In this document: one piece after another, positions 52,434 to 60,656 of the stretch
Position numbering within the stretch: the stretch's first letter is position 1
How the letters are laid out: the number at the start of each line of letters is the position of its first letter
NCBI RefSeq assembly: GCF_026339735.1
Contig: NZ_JAPEQG010000001.1
Coordinates: 6,138,001-6,202,000, forward strand
Direction: 5' to 3'
DNA length: 64,000 nt
Origin: Streptomyces sp. NBC_01669
GTDB lineage: Bacteria > Actinomycetota > Actinomycetes > Streptomycetales > Streptomycetaceae
Notes under the pieces: model-generated
What the model was told of the DNA's origin: nothing
Database searches by the model: none
What the model saw: only the letters and a program-made list of their open reading frames with translations
Translations under genes and position numbers: made by a program

Positions 52434-53363
52434 TCAGGGGGCGAGGCCCGGCCAGGTCACCCCGGTGAGCTGCTCGGACGCCACCCACAGGCGTTCGCTC
52501 GCCACATCGTTCCGCGTCCAGCCCGTCCGCCAGGACGGGGCGGGCGCACCCCGCCAGCCCAGCAGCTTCGGGCCGGTGAACGAGTCGGGGCGAACCCCGG
52601 GCGCGGTGGCCGCGTACAGCGTCGGCAGCGCACCGGAGGACGCGGGCTGGGCGAGGATCCGGTTGCCGAGTCCGACCACCCGTTCCGCGGTCCTGCGGTT
52701 CTCCATCCTGACGCCCGCCGTCTGCAGATTGGTCGCCGCGTATCCGGGGTGCGCGGCCGCGGCGACGACGTCGGAGCCGGCCGCGGAGAGCCGGCGCGCC
52801 AGCTCATGGACGAAGAGCAGATTGGCGGTCTTCGAGCGGCCGTAGGCGATCCAACGCCGATAGTTCCGCTCGCTGTTGAGATCGCCCATGTCGATGTTGG
52901 ACAGGGCGTGCATCCCGCTCGACACGCTCACCACCCGGGCGCCCGGGGTGTTGAGGAGCTTCGGCAGCAGCAGACCGGTGAGAGCGAAGTGCCCGAGGTG
53001 GTTGACGCCGAACTGGGTCTCGAAACCGTCGGCCGTCTTCCGGTACGGCAGGGCCATCACACCGGCGTTGTTGATCAGCAGATCCAGCCGGTCGGACCGG
53101 TACGAAGCGGCGAACTCCCGCACGGAGGAGAGGTCGGCCAGATCCAGCGGTGCGAACTCCACCTCCGCGCCCGGCACGGCCGCCCGGATGCGTGACTCGG
53201 CCTCCTTGCCGCGGGTCTCGTCACGGCACGCGAGCAGCACCCGCGCACCGCTGCGCGCCAGTTCGCGTGCCGTGACGAGTCCGATACCGCTGTTGGCTCC
53301 GGTGACCACGGCCGTACGGCCGCTCTGGTCGGGGATGTCGCTCGCGTTCCAGCCCTGGGTCAT
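52434..53363 (-). CDS. Short-chain dehydrogenase/reductase (309 aa)
   Basis: Rossmann dinucleotide site VVTGANSGIG (residues 19-28), NNAG at about 90, VSVSSG with the catalytic Ser, and YGRSK with the catalytic Tyr and Lys. Like the retinol-dehydrogenase/WW-oxidoreductase group of SDRs by the LACRDETRGKEAE motif. Convergent with the VOC gene; substrate unknown. Confidence 0.93.
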   Translation of the reverse strand: MTQGWNASDIPDQSGRTAVVTGANSGIGLVTARELARSGARVLLACRDETRGKEAESRIRAAVPGAEVEFAPLDLADLSSVREFAASYRSDRLDLLINNAGVMALPYRKTADGFETQFGVNHLGHFALTGLLLPKLLNTPGARVVSVSSGMHALSNIDMGDLNSERNYRRWIAYGRSKTANLLFVHELARRLSAAGSDVVAAAAHPGYAATNLQTAGVRMENRRTAERVVGLGNRILAQPASSGALPTLYAATAPGVRPDSFTGPKLLGWRGAPAPSWRTGWTRNDVASERLWVASEQLTGVTWPGLAP

Positions 53364-53398
53364 GGATCAAGCGTACGACCGGAGCCCCACGGCCGGAA

Positions 53399-54565
53399 TC
53401 AGCTGCGGAACGGCCCCTTCACCTCGTACGTGATGCCGCCGGATGAACTGCCGCTGGTGCCGCGCTGCGAGGAGAAGTAGAGCCGGGTGCCGTCCGGCGA
53501 GAACGCCGGTCCGGTGATCTCGGAGCCGGACTGGCCGCTGATCCGGAGGAACGGGGCGACGGTGCCGTCCGGGGTGATCAGGCAGATCTCCATGTTCCCG
53601 CCGTCCTCGGCGACAAAGAGGTCCCCCGAGCCCGAACGGGTGACGTTGTCGACGCCGGTCAACGGGGCGGTGCCGCCGGTGACCAGGGAGTCGTCGTAGA
53701 CGAGCGAGATCGACGAGGCATTGGCGTCGTACGCCCACACCCGGTTGTCGCCCTTGGTGGTGAACCAGCAGGTGCCCGCCGCGTAGAAGCAGCCCTCACC
53801 GCCGTTGAAGACCTTGGCCCCGGAGACCTGGTAGCGGGTCTGGGTGGGGGAGCCGTCCGGGTCGGGGACGGCCGCCCAGGTCACCGGGCCGCTGGTGGCG
53901 GTACCCGCCACGAGTACCTCGAGGGTGCCGCTCGCGAGGTTGCCCCAGGTGGTGGGGCGGAAGCGGTAGAACCGGCCGTCGGTCTCGTCCTCGGTGAGGT
54001 AGATGTATCCGTGGTCGGGGTCCGCGGCCGCCGCCTCGTGCTTGAACCGGCCCAGCGCGGGGCGTTGCACGGCGGCATTGACCCCCCACGGGTCGGTCTC
54101 GTACACGAAGCCGCGGGTGACCTCCTCGCAGGACAGCCAGGTGTTCCACGGGGTCCGGCCGCCCGCGCAGTTGTTGTTGGTGCCGGACAGGATGCGGGAC
54201 GCCGAGGTGACGTTCCCGGCCGAGTCGAAACGCACGGCACTCGCGCCGCCGCCGCTGCCCGATGACACCTCGGAGTTGGAGACGTAGATCCAGCCGCTGC
54301 CGTCGGCGAAGACCGCACCGCCGTCGGGGGCGCTGTGCCAGGTGTACGAGGTGCCCGGGACGCTCTGCCCGGAGCGCGCGACGATGCGGCTGGTGAAACC
54401 GGCGGGCAGCGCAATGCCGTTGGCGTTCGCCGCCTGCAGTGCCCCGTAGGGTCCGGTGCCGGGCTGGGCGGGTGCGGCATACGCGGCGCCGCGCCAGAGC
54501 GTTCCGCCGAAGGCCGCCGCCGAGCTGCCGACCACCGCTGTGCGCAAGAAGGTCCGACGTTCCAC
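53399..54565 (-). CDS. Tat-exported PhoX-like (DUF839) protein (388 aa)
   Basis: Twin-arginine signal ERRTFLRTAVVGSSAAAFGG with cleavage after AAYAA. Body is a beta-propeller with PhoX-like repeats: AVFADGSGWIYVSNSEV, CAGGRTPWNTWLSCEEV (family GGxTPWGTWLTCEE motif binding Ca/Fe), and HEAAAADPDHGYIYLTED. PhoX family are secreted phosphatases; whether this one is catalytic is not shown. GTG 54565 has GGAG five bases upstream; GTG 54571 is also in frame. A TTGACG palindrome lies upstream at 54646. Confidence 0.88.
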   Translation of the reverse strand: MERRTFLRTAVVGSSAAAFGGTLWRGAAYAAPAQPGTGPYGALQAANANGIALPAGFTSRIVARSGQSVPGTSYTWHSAPDGGAVFADGSGWIYVSNSEVSSGSGGGASAVRFDSAGNVTSASRILSGTNNNCAGGRTPWNTWLSCEEVTRGFVYETDPWGVNAAVQRPALGRFKHEAAAADPDHGYIYLTEDETDGRFYRFRPTTWGNLASGTLEVLVAGTATSGPVTWAAVPDPDGSPTQTRYQVSGAKVFNGGEGCFYAAGTCWFTTKGDNRVWAYDANASSISLVYDDSLVTGGTAPLTGVDNVTRSGSGDLFVAEDGGNMEICLITPDGTVAPFLRISGQSGSEITGPAFSPDGTRLYFSSQRGTSGSSSGGITYEVKGPFRS

Positions 54566-54645
54566 GATCACTCCACTGGTGACGTGAGGGCCCGCCGGTC
54601 CGGTTGGCCCGGCGGGTCGCGCGTCAGGAACCTAGGGGGCGGTGT

Positions 54646-54660
54646 TTGACGGAGCGTCAA
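54646..54660. promoter_or_regulatory. Palindrome TTGACG-GAG-CGTCAA upstream of the PhoX-like gene
   Basis: Second copy of the palindrome found at 26457-26471, 81 bp before this gene's start. Candidate shared operator. Confidence 0.45.
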
Positions 54661-54702
54661 CAGCCGGTGAATGGTCTGCGGCGGCGGCCCTATCGTTCGC
54701 CG

Positions 54703-55062
54703 TCAGGCGGCGCGTACCGCGTGGACCGGGACCGACACCTCGTCGTCGTCCAGGCAGGCACCCGTCGCCAGGTCGAAGCGCTGCTTCAGCAGTGGCGAGG
54801 CGACGAAGGGGCGCCCCTCGACGGACCCGACCAGGCCGCGTGAGAGGACGTACGCCCCCGTGAACGGGTCGCGGTTGTCGATCGCGTACGCACGCCCTGC
54901 CCGGTCCACGAAGAGTGCGACCTGGCGGCCGTCCGGGAGGAGCGCGGCGACGCCGCGCCCGGGGGTCAGCCGCGACAGCGCGCAGACCGTGAACCAGTCG
55001 TTCCCGTCGGCGAGCTGGACCACGGGGGTCTGCTGCGTCGTCTCCATCGTCGGTGCGGTCAT
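54703..55062 (-). CDS. nirD: Nitrite reductase small subunit (119 aa)
   Basis: Rieske-fold partner of NirB without iron-sulfur ligands (NirD type): WFTVCALSRLTPGRGVAALLPDGRQVALF, VYAIDNRDPFTGAYVLSRGLVG-like core, SPLLKQRFDLATGACLDD. ATG overlaps the NirB stop by four bases. Cysteine pair ligands for a Rieske cluster are absent, as usual in NirD. Confidence 0.94.
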   Translation of the reverse strand: MTAPTMETTQQTPVVQLADGNDWFTVCALSRLTPGRGVAALLPDGRQVALFVDRAGRAYAIDNRDPFTGAYVLSRGLVGSVEGRPFVASPLLKQRFDLATGACLDDDEVSVPVHAVRAA

Positions 55063-57647
55063 CGGGAAGAGGTCCCTTCGAGAGTACGGACGGCGAGCAC
55101 CGGTCCGGCGAGGATGTCCAGGTCGGGCTTGACCTGGTCGCGTTCGGGAACGAACCGCACCGACGGGTCGGGTGCGTCGGGCGCGTTGACGAAGGTGACG
55201 AACCGGCGCAGCCGGTCCGGGTCGTTGATGGTCTCGGCCCATTCGTCGCGGTAGCCGGCGACATGGTCGGCCATCAGCCGCTCCAGCTCCTCGCAGAGCC
55301 CCAGAGAGTCGTGGACGACGACGTCGCGTACGTGGTCCAGGCCGCCCTCGATGCGGTCCAGCCAGGTCGAGGTGCGTTCCAGGCGGTCGGCGGTACGGAT
55401 GTAGAACATCAGGAACCGGTCGATGAGGCGCACCAGTTCGGCGTCGGAGAGGTCCTGGGCGAGCAGGTCCGCGTGGCGCGGTTCGGCACCGCCGTTGCCG
55501 CCGACATACAGGTTCCAGCCGTTGGCAGTGGCGATGATCCCGAAGTCCTTGCCGCGGGCCTCCGCGCACTCCCGGGCGCAGCCGGAGACCGCCGACTTCA
55601 GCTTGTGCGGCGAGCGCAGCCCGCGGTAGCGCAGTTCCAGGTCGATGGCCATCTTCACCGAGTCCTGCACGCCGTACCGGCACCAGGTCTGTCCCACGCA
55701 GGACTTGACCGTCCGCAGTGATTTTCCGTACGCGTGCCCGGACTCGAACCCGGCGTCCACCAGACGCGTCCAGATCAGCGGCAGCTGGTCGACGCGGGCG
55801 CCGAACATGTCGATCCGCTGGCCCCCGGTGATCTTCGTGTAGAGGCCGAAGTCGCGGGCGACCTCACCGATCACGATCAGCTTCTCCGGGGTGATCTCAC
55901 CCCCGGGGATGCGCGGCACGATCGAGTACGAGCCGTTGCGCTGGAGGTTGGCCAGGAAGTGGTCGTTGGTGTCCTGCAGGGCCGCCTGCTCGCCGTCCAG
56001 CACATATCCGCTCGCGCCGAGCGTCGGCGCGAGCGAGGCGATGATCGAACCGACCGTCGGCTTGCAGATCTCACAGCCGTCCCCGCCGCGCGCCGCCTCC
56101 CGACCGTGCGAGTCGAGCAGTTCGGCGTACGAGGTGATGCGGAGGGTGCGGACGATCTCGTACAGCTCGCTCCTGGTGTACGAGAAGCAGCCGCACAGAC
56201 CCTTGTCCTGGCTCTGCGGCAGCAGTTGACCGATCACCTTCACGCAACTGCCGCAGCCGGTACCGGCCTTGGTGCACTTCTTCACCTCGGGCAGCGTGGT
56301 GTGCTCGCAGATCGCCCCCTTGGTCACGTTGTGGCAGGAGCAGATCACCGCATCGTCCGGCAGCGCGGACGGGCCGAGGGTGACCGGGCCGCCCGCACCG
56401 GCCGGCAGCACGAGCTGCTCGGGGGCGACGGGCAGGACCGTACCGGTCATCGGCCGCAGCGTCCCGTACTGATCGGCGTCCCCGACCAGTACCCCGCCGA
56501 GCAGCGTGCCGTCCCGGCCGATCACCAGCTTCTTGTAGACGCCGGAGCGGGAGTCGGCGTACACCACGTCGAGGCAGCCCTCGGCCGTGCCGTGCGCGTC
56601 GCCGAACGACGCCACGTCCACCCCGAGCAGCTTCAGCTTCGTCGACAGATCGGCGCCGGTGAACGCCGCCTCCTTGCCCGCGATCACCTCGGCGACCGTC
56701 TGCGCCATCTCGTACCCGGGCGCGACGAGCCCGTACACCCGGCCGTCCGAGGCCAGCGCGCACTCGCCGATCGCGAAGACCGCAGGGTCCGAGGTGCGGC
56801 ACTCCTCGTCGACGATGATGCCGCCGCGCTGCCCGACCGCCAGACCGCAGTCGCGGGCCAGCTGGTCCCGGGGGCGTACCCCCGCCGAGAAGACCACCAG
56901 GTCGGTGGCGAGCGACGAACCGTCGGAGAGCGACATGCCGTTCACCGTGCCGTCCTCGCCCGCGGTGACCTCCTGCGTGCCGACGCCCGTGTGCACGGTG
57001 AGACCCATGGACTCGATCGTGCGCAGCAGCGCCGCGCCCCCGCCCTCGTCGACCTGCACCGGCATCAGCCGGGGCGCGAACTCCACGACGTGTGTGTCGA
57101 GCCCGAGCCCCTTCAGCGCGCCCGCCGCCTCCAGCCCGAGCAGCCCGCCGCCGACGACCGCGCCGGTCGTCGCCGTCCTCGCGTACTCCTCGATCGCGAG
57201 AAGGTCCTCGATGGTGCGGTAGACGAAGCAGCCCTCGGCGTCCTTGCCGGGGACCGGCGGGACGAACGGGTACGAGCCGGTGGCCAGCACCAGCGTGTCG
57301 TACGCGAACGTCTCCCCGGAGCGCGCGGTGACCGTGCGGGCCTCGCGGTCGAGGGACTCGGCAGGGTTGCCGAGGTGCAGCTCGAAGCCGTGCCGCTCCA
57401 TGAAGCCGGGCTCGACGAGCGACAGATCGTCCGGGGTCCTCCCGGCGAAGTACGAGGTCAGCTGGACCCGGTCGTAGGCGGCGCGCGGCTCCTCGCAGAG
57501 CACGACGACCCTGGCCGTGCCCGCGGCCGCGGTCAGACCGCGCTCGGCGAGCGCCTCCAGGAACCGCTGGCCGACCATGCCGTGTCCGACGACCACGATG
57601 GTCGGGAGGGCGGAGGTACGGTCGGTCGGGGGAGTGGACACCGGCAT
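55059..57647 (-). CDS. nirB: Nitrite reductase large subunit, NAD(P)H-dependent (862 aa)
   Basis: Assimilatory nitrite to ammonium reductase. Order: FAD/NAD domain (VVVGHGMVGQRFLEALAERG, residues 15-35), BFD-type [2Fe-2S] region (CSCHNVTKGAIC, CTKAGTGCGSC, about 460-510), then sulfite/nitrite reductase ferredoxin-like and siroheme domains with C650, C656, C690 and C694 (CVGQTWC and CAREC) as the [4Fe-4S]-siroheme ligands. ATG 57647 has GGAGG seven bases upstream and lies one base after the previous stop. Confidence 0.95.
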   Translation of the reverse strand: MPVSTPPTDRTSALPTIVVVGHGMVGQRFLEALAERGLTAAAGTARVVVLCEEPRAAYDRVQLTSYFAGRTPDDLSLVEPGFMERHGFELHLGNPAESLDREARTVTARSGETFAYDTLVLATGSYPFVPPVPGKDAEGCFVYRTIEDLLAIEEYARTATTGAVVGGGLLGLEAAGALKGLGLDTHVVEFAPRLMPVQVDEGGGAALLRTIESMGLTVHTGVGTQEVTAGEDGTVNGMSLSDGSSLATDLVVFSAGVRPRDQLARDCGLAVGQRGGIIVDEECRTSDPAVFAIGECALASDGRVYGLVAPGYEMAQTVAEVIAGKEAAFTGADLSTKLKLLGVDVASFGDAHGTAEGCLDVVYADSRSGVYKKLVIGRDGTLLGGVLVGDADQYGTLRPMTGTVLPVAPEQLVLPAGAGGPVTLGPSALPDDAVICSCHNVTKGAICEHTTLPEVKKCTKAGTGCGSCVKVIGQLLPQSQDKGLCGCFSYTRSELYEIVRTLRITSYAELLDSHGREAARGGDGCEICKPTVGSIIASLAPTLGASGYVLDGEQAALQDTNDHFLANLQRNGSYSIVPRIPGGEITPEKLIVIGEVARDFGLYTKITGGQRIDMFGARVDQLPLIWTRLVDAGFESGHAYGKSLRTVKSCVGQTWCRYGVQDSVKMAIDLELRYRGLRSPHKLKSAVSGCARECAEARGKDFGIIATANGWNLYVGGNGGAEPRHADLLAQDLSDAELVRLIDRFLMFYIRTADRLERTSTWLDRIEGGLDHVRDVVVHDSLGLCEELERLMADHVAGYRDEWAETINDPDRLRRFVTFVNAPDAPDPSVRFVPERDQVKPDLDILAGPVLAVRTLEGTSSR

Positions 57648-57648
57648 C

Positions 57649-58875
57649 TCAGAAGCCTCCGTCGTTGGTGAGCAGGTGGAGCAGGGACGTTTCGGCGGGG
57701 AGCGGTTCGTCGTCCTCCCAGGTGCGGGCGAGGGTGCCGACCGCGGCGAGATCGCCGAGCAGCACACCGCCCGCCAGCCGGTCGCCGCGGACGACGACCG
57801 CGCGGTACGCACCCCGGGTCGCGTCGGCCAGCCGGACGACGTCATCGCCGGGCAGCGGCCGGGAAACCCCGAACGCGGCCAGATCGAGCGCACCGGCGGG
57901 GTCGGCGGGCGGGCCGTGCAGCGTGAGACGGGTCAGGGCCCGGGTGCCGTCGTAGCGGGCGGGCCGCCCCGCCAGCACCTCGGCGAGCACATCGGCCTGC
58001 TCCAGCGCCGGGCCCGCGAGCCCGTAGAGCGTGCCACGGTGCTCGGCGCAGTCGCCGACCGCGTGGATGTACGGGTCGGAGGTGCGCAGCTCGTCGTCGA
58101 CGACGACCCCCTTGCGGACGTCCAGACCTGCCGCCTGGGCCAGCCCGGTCCTGGGCCGTACCCCGCAGGCCAGCACCGTGATCTCGGCCGCCAGCTCATA
58201 GCCGTCGGCGAGCTCCACGGCCCGCACCGCGCCGTCGGCGCAGCGCAGCCCGCGGACCCGGCACTCGGTGTGCACCTCCACCCCGAGGGTCTCCAGATGG
58301 CGCCGGAGCAGTCCGGCCGATCCGGCGTCCAGCTGCCGCTCCATGAGGTGCTCGCCCTGCTGGGCCAGCACCACCTGGGCGCCGCATTCGGCGAGCGCGC
58401 GGGCGGCGGAGACGCCGAGCAGGCCGCCGCCGATGACGACGGCGCGCACGCCCGCACCAGTGTGCCGCCCCACGGCTTCTCGCAGCGCCAGGCAGTCGTC
58501 GAGCGTGCGGAACGCATGCACTCCGTCCGGCATCGTGGTGCCGAGTCCGCGCAGCGGCGGCAGCACCGGGTTCGAACCGGTCGCCAGCACCAGCCGCTCG
58601 TACCCCACGACGCTTCCGTCGTCGCAGTGCACCAGCCGGTCGGCCCGGTCGATCCGCACCGCCCGCACCCCGCGCCGTACCTCGGTCGGGGGCAGGGCGA
58701 TGACCTCGGCCGCGTACCGCCCGGCCAGCACCTCGGCCAGCAGCACCCGGTTGTAGGGGGCGTGCGTCTCCTCGCCGATGACGGTGACGCCGGGCACCCG
58801 GGCGGCGAGCCGTGCGCCCGCCATCCCGGCGCCGATCACCACCACACGCGCCGCGTTCTCCGTCTGTGTCCTCAT
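57649..58875 (-). CDS. NirB-like FAD-dependent oxidoreductase (408 aa)
   Basis: FAD/NAD(P)H domain alone: VVVIGAGMAGARLAARVPG at the N-terminus, VVIGGGLLGVSAARALAE, VLACGVRPRTGLAQAAGL, and VGDCAEHRGTLYGLAGPALEQADVLAEVLAG. Resembles the first 400 residues of NirB (rubredoxin reductase/NasB type). It is probably the extra electron-transfer component of the Streptomyces nitrite reductase operon. First gene; GlnR-type box upstream. Confidence 0.92.
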   Translation of the reverse strand: MRTQTENAARVVVIGAGMAGARLAARVPGVTVIGEETHAPYNRVLLAEVLAGRYAAEVIALPPTEVRRGVRAVRIDRADRLVHCDDGSVVGYERLVLATGSNPVLPPLRGLGTTMPDGVHAFRTLDDCLALREAVGRHTGAGVRAVVIGGGLLGVSAARALAECGAQVVLAQQGEHLMERQLDAGSAGLLRRHLETLGVEVHTECRVRGLRCADGAVRAVELADGYELAAEITVLACGVRPRTGLAQAAGLDVRKGVVVDDELRTSDPYIHAVGDCAEHRGTLYGLAGPALEQADVLAEVLAGRPARYDGTRALTRLTLHGPPADPAGALDLAAFGVSRPLPGDDVVRLADATRGAYRAVVVRGDRLAGGVLLGDLAAVGTLARTWEDDEPLPAETSLLHLLTNDGGF

Positions 58876-58898
58876 GGTGAGAAGCGTGCGCGGCGGGT

Positions 58899-58936
58899 GT
58901 TACCCGATCGGATCCCCGCTGTTTCCCGGGAGGAAC
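58899..58936 (-). promoter_or_regulatory. GlnR-like box upstream of the nir operon
   Basis: On the minus strand GTTCC-N6-GAAAC-N6-GATCC-N6-GTAAC, four five-base sites with an 11-bp period, as in the GlnR consensus gTnAC-n6-GaAAc. It lies 24 bp before the first gene. Nitrogen control fits the encoded pathway. Confidence 0.6.
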
Positions 58937-59030
58937 CTTGCGCTCAGCGCGTCCGAAGAGGGTCTGTGAGGGCCGCGGAGCCCCGGAAGCTCAGAGTTGG
59001 CTCAACTTTCCGGCGATCCCGCGGAAGCAG

Positions 59031-59061
59031 TTGGACGGGACACGTATCGCCTCCATAGGGT
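59031..59061 (+). promoter_or_regulatory. Leaderless promoter of the TSUP gene
   Basis: TTGGAC (59031-59036), 19-bp spacer, TAGGGT (59056-59061), with ATG 59069 seven bases later and no ribosome site. Confidence 0.55.
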
Positions 59062-59068
59062 CGCGAGC

Positions 59069-59854
59069 ATGCCCGACATAACCCTGACCACCCTGGTTGT
59101 CCTGTGCCTCGCCGCTGCCGCCGCGGGCTGGATCGACGCGGTGGTGGGGGGCGGCGGGCTGCTCCTGCTGCCCGCGCTGCTGCTCGGTCTGCCGCACGTC
59201 CCGGCCGCGCATGTCCTCGGCACCAACAAGGCGGTGGCCATCGTCGGTACCTCGGGCGCCGCCGTGACGTACGTGCGCAAGGCGCCGGTGAAGGTCGGGA
59301 CGGCGGTGCGGATCGGGCTGATGGCGCTGGCCGGATCGATGACCGGGGCCTTCTTCGCTGCCGGGATCAGCAGTGACGTGCTCCGTCCGGTGATCATGGT
59401 GGTGCTGCTGGCGGTGGCGGCGTTCGTGATGCTGCGGCCGCAGTTCGGCAAGGAGACGGGCGGGGGCACGGACCGGAGGGTCACCCGGGCCCGTACCGTC
59501 ACCGCGATCGTGCTGGTCGGCGGTGGCATCGGCTTCTACGACGGGCTGTTCGGGCCCGGCACCGGCACGTTCCTGGTGCTCGCGCTGACCGCCGTGCTCC
59601 ACCTCGACCTGGTGACGGCGTCCGCCACCGCCAAGATCGTCAACGTCTGCACCAACGCCGGTGCCCTCGCGATGTTCGCCTACCAGGGCAGCGTGCTGTG
59701 GCAGCTGGCCGCGCTGATGGCGGTGTTCAACCTGGCGGGTGGGCTGCTCGGTGCGCGGATGGCGCTGCGCAAGGGCAGCGAGTTCGTCCGTGGTGTGCTG
59801 CTGGTCGTGGTGTTCTCACTCGTCGCGAAGCTGGCGTTCGACCAGTGGGCCTGA
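59069..59854 (+). CDS. TSUP-family (TauE/SafE) permease (261 aa)
   Basis: Eight-helix anion exporter/importer of the sulfite exporter TauE/SafE family: GWIDAVVGGGGLLLLPALLL and IGFYDGLFGPGTGTFLVLAL are the two family repeats. Substrates in the family include sulfite, sulfoacetate and organic sulfonates; nearness to nitrite reductase suggests small anions but is not proof. ATG 59069 chosen from the promoter; upstream ORF extension is unlikely. Confidence 0.88.
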   Translation: MPDITLTTLVVLCLAAAAAGWIDAVVGGGGLLLLPALLLGLPHVPAAHVLGTNKAVAIVGTSGAAVTYVRKAPVKVGTAVRIGLMALAGSMTGAFFAAGISSDVLRPVIMVVLLAVAAFVMLRPQFGKETGGGTDRRVTRARTVTAIVLVGGGIGFYDGLFGPGTGTFLVLALTAVLHLDLVTASATAKIVNVCTNAGALAMFAYQGSVLWQLAALMAVFNLAGGLLGARMALRKGSEFVRGVLLVVVFSLVAKLAFDQWA

Positions 59855-59891
59855 CGGCCTCCCCCACTCCCTGTCGTGGGGGAGGCCGTCA
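59852..59891. terminator. Terminator between TSUP and sortase genes
   Basis: A perfect 16-bp stem (59852-59867 with 59876-59891) that begins at the TSUP stop codon; bidirectional. Confidence 0.85.
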
Positions 59892-59907
59892 GGGTGCGCG
59901 ACCGGCG

Positions 59908-60531
59908 TCAGCGCACTCCCGTGAGGTGTGCGTACGCGACCACGTTGCCCTGGTAGCCGGTCTTCGGTGAGAAGCCGCCGCCGCAGGTGATCAGTCGCAG
60001 AGCGGGGAACAACGAGGCGCCGTACACCCGCCGGTCGGGGAAGTTCTTGTTCTTGTACACCTCGATGCCGTCGAGCGAGAAGACGGCGGTGCTCCCGTCC
60101 TGCCGGACCACCTCGACGGTGCTGCCCTTGGCCAGGGACCCCAGGTCGTAGAAGACGGACCGTCCCTGTGCGTTGTCGACATGACCGGCGACGAGCGCGG
60201 TGCCCTTGGCACCGGGCGGAGTGCCGTCCTTGTACCAGCCGACGACATTGCGGTTCTCGGCCGGCGGCACGTCGAGGCTGCCGTCGGACCCGAGCCCGAG
60301 CCGGATCATCGGGGCGTCCACCCTGATGCTGGGGATACGGAGACGGACGGGCGTCGAGGGCCGCAACGGGGCGGCGACGGGTGAGCCGGGCTGTACTCCG
60401 GGACCGGCGGCGAAGGCCTGGGCCGTGGTCGGCTGCGGCGGCACCAGCGCGGTGTCGGCGCCGTTCTGGATCAGCCAGACGCCGACCAGCGCTGCGACGG
60501 CGACCAGCCAGCCCTTGGCCTTCTGGGACAC
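59908..60531 (-). CDS. Class F sortase (207 aa)
   Basis: Membrane-anchored transpeptidase. One N-terminal helix (GWLVAVAALVGVWLI), then the sortase barrel: VRLRIPSIRVDAPMIRLGL, catalytic H117 in VAGHVDNAQG and C183 in LITCGGG, with a later Arg in the usual place. Size and motif fit actinobacterial class F. GTG 60531 has GGAGG six bases upstream. The gene directly upstream on the same strand encodes a surface protein, probably its substrate. Confidence 0.92.
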   Translation of the reverse strand: MSQKAKGWLVAVAALVGVWLIQNGADTALVPPQPTTAQAFAAGPGVQPGSPVAAPLRPSTPVRLRIPSIRVDAPMIRLGLGSDGSLDVPPAENRNVVGWYKDGTPPGAKGTALVAGHVDNAQGRSVFYDLGSLAKGSTVEVVRQDGSTAVFSLDGIEVYKNKNFPDRRVYGASLFPALRLITCGGGFSPKTGYQGNVVAYAHLTGVR

Positions 60532-60656
60532 GGTCGTCCTCCGGGGGGTCGTCCTCCGGAACGGGAAGGACGTGAGGAAGGAAGTGAGGTCCGTCCCGGT
60601 GGCGCGCGGCCACCGGGACGGAATCGTGGCGGTACGGGGACGTGGATGCGTCCCCG

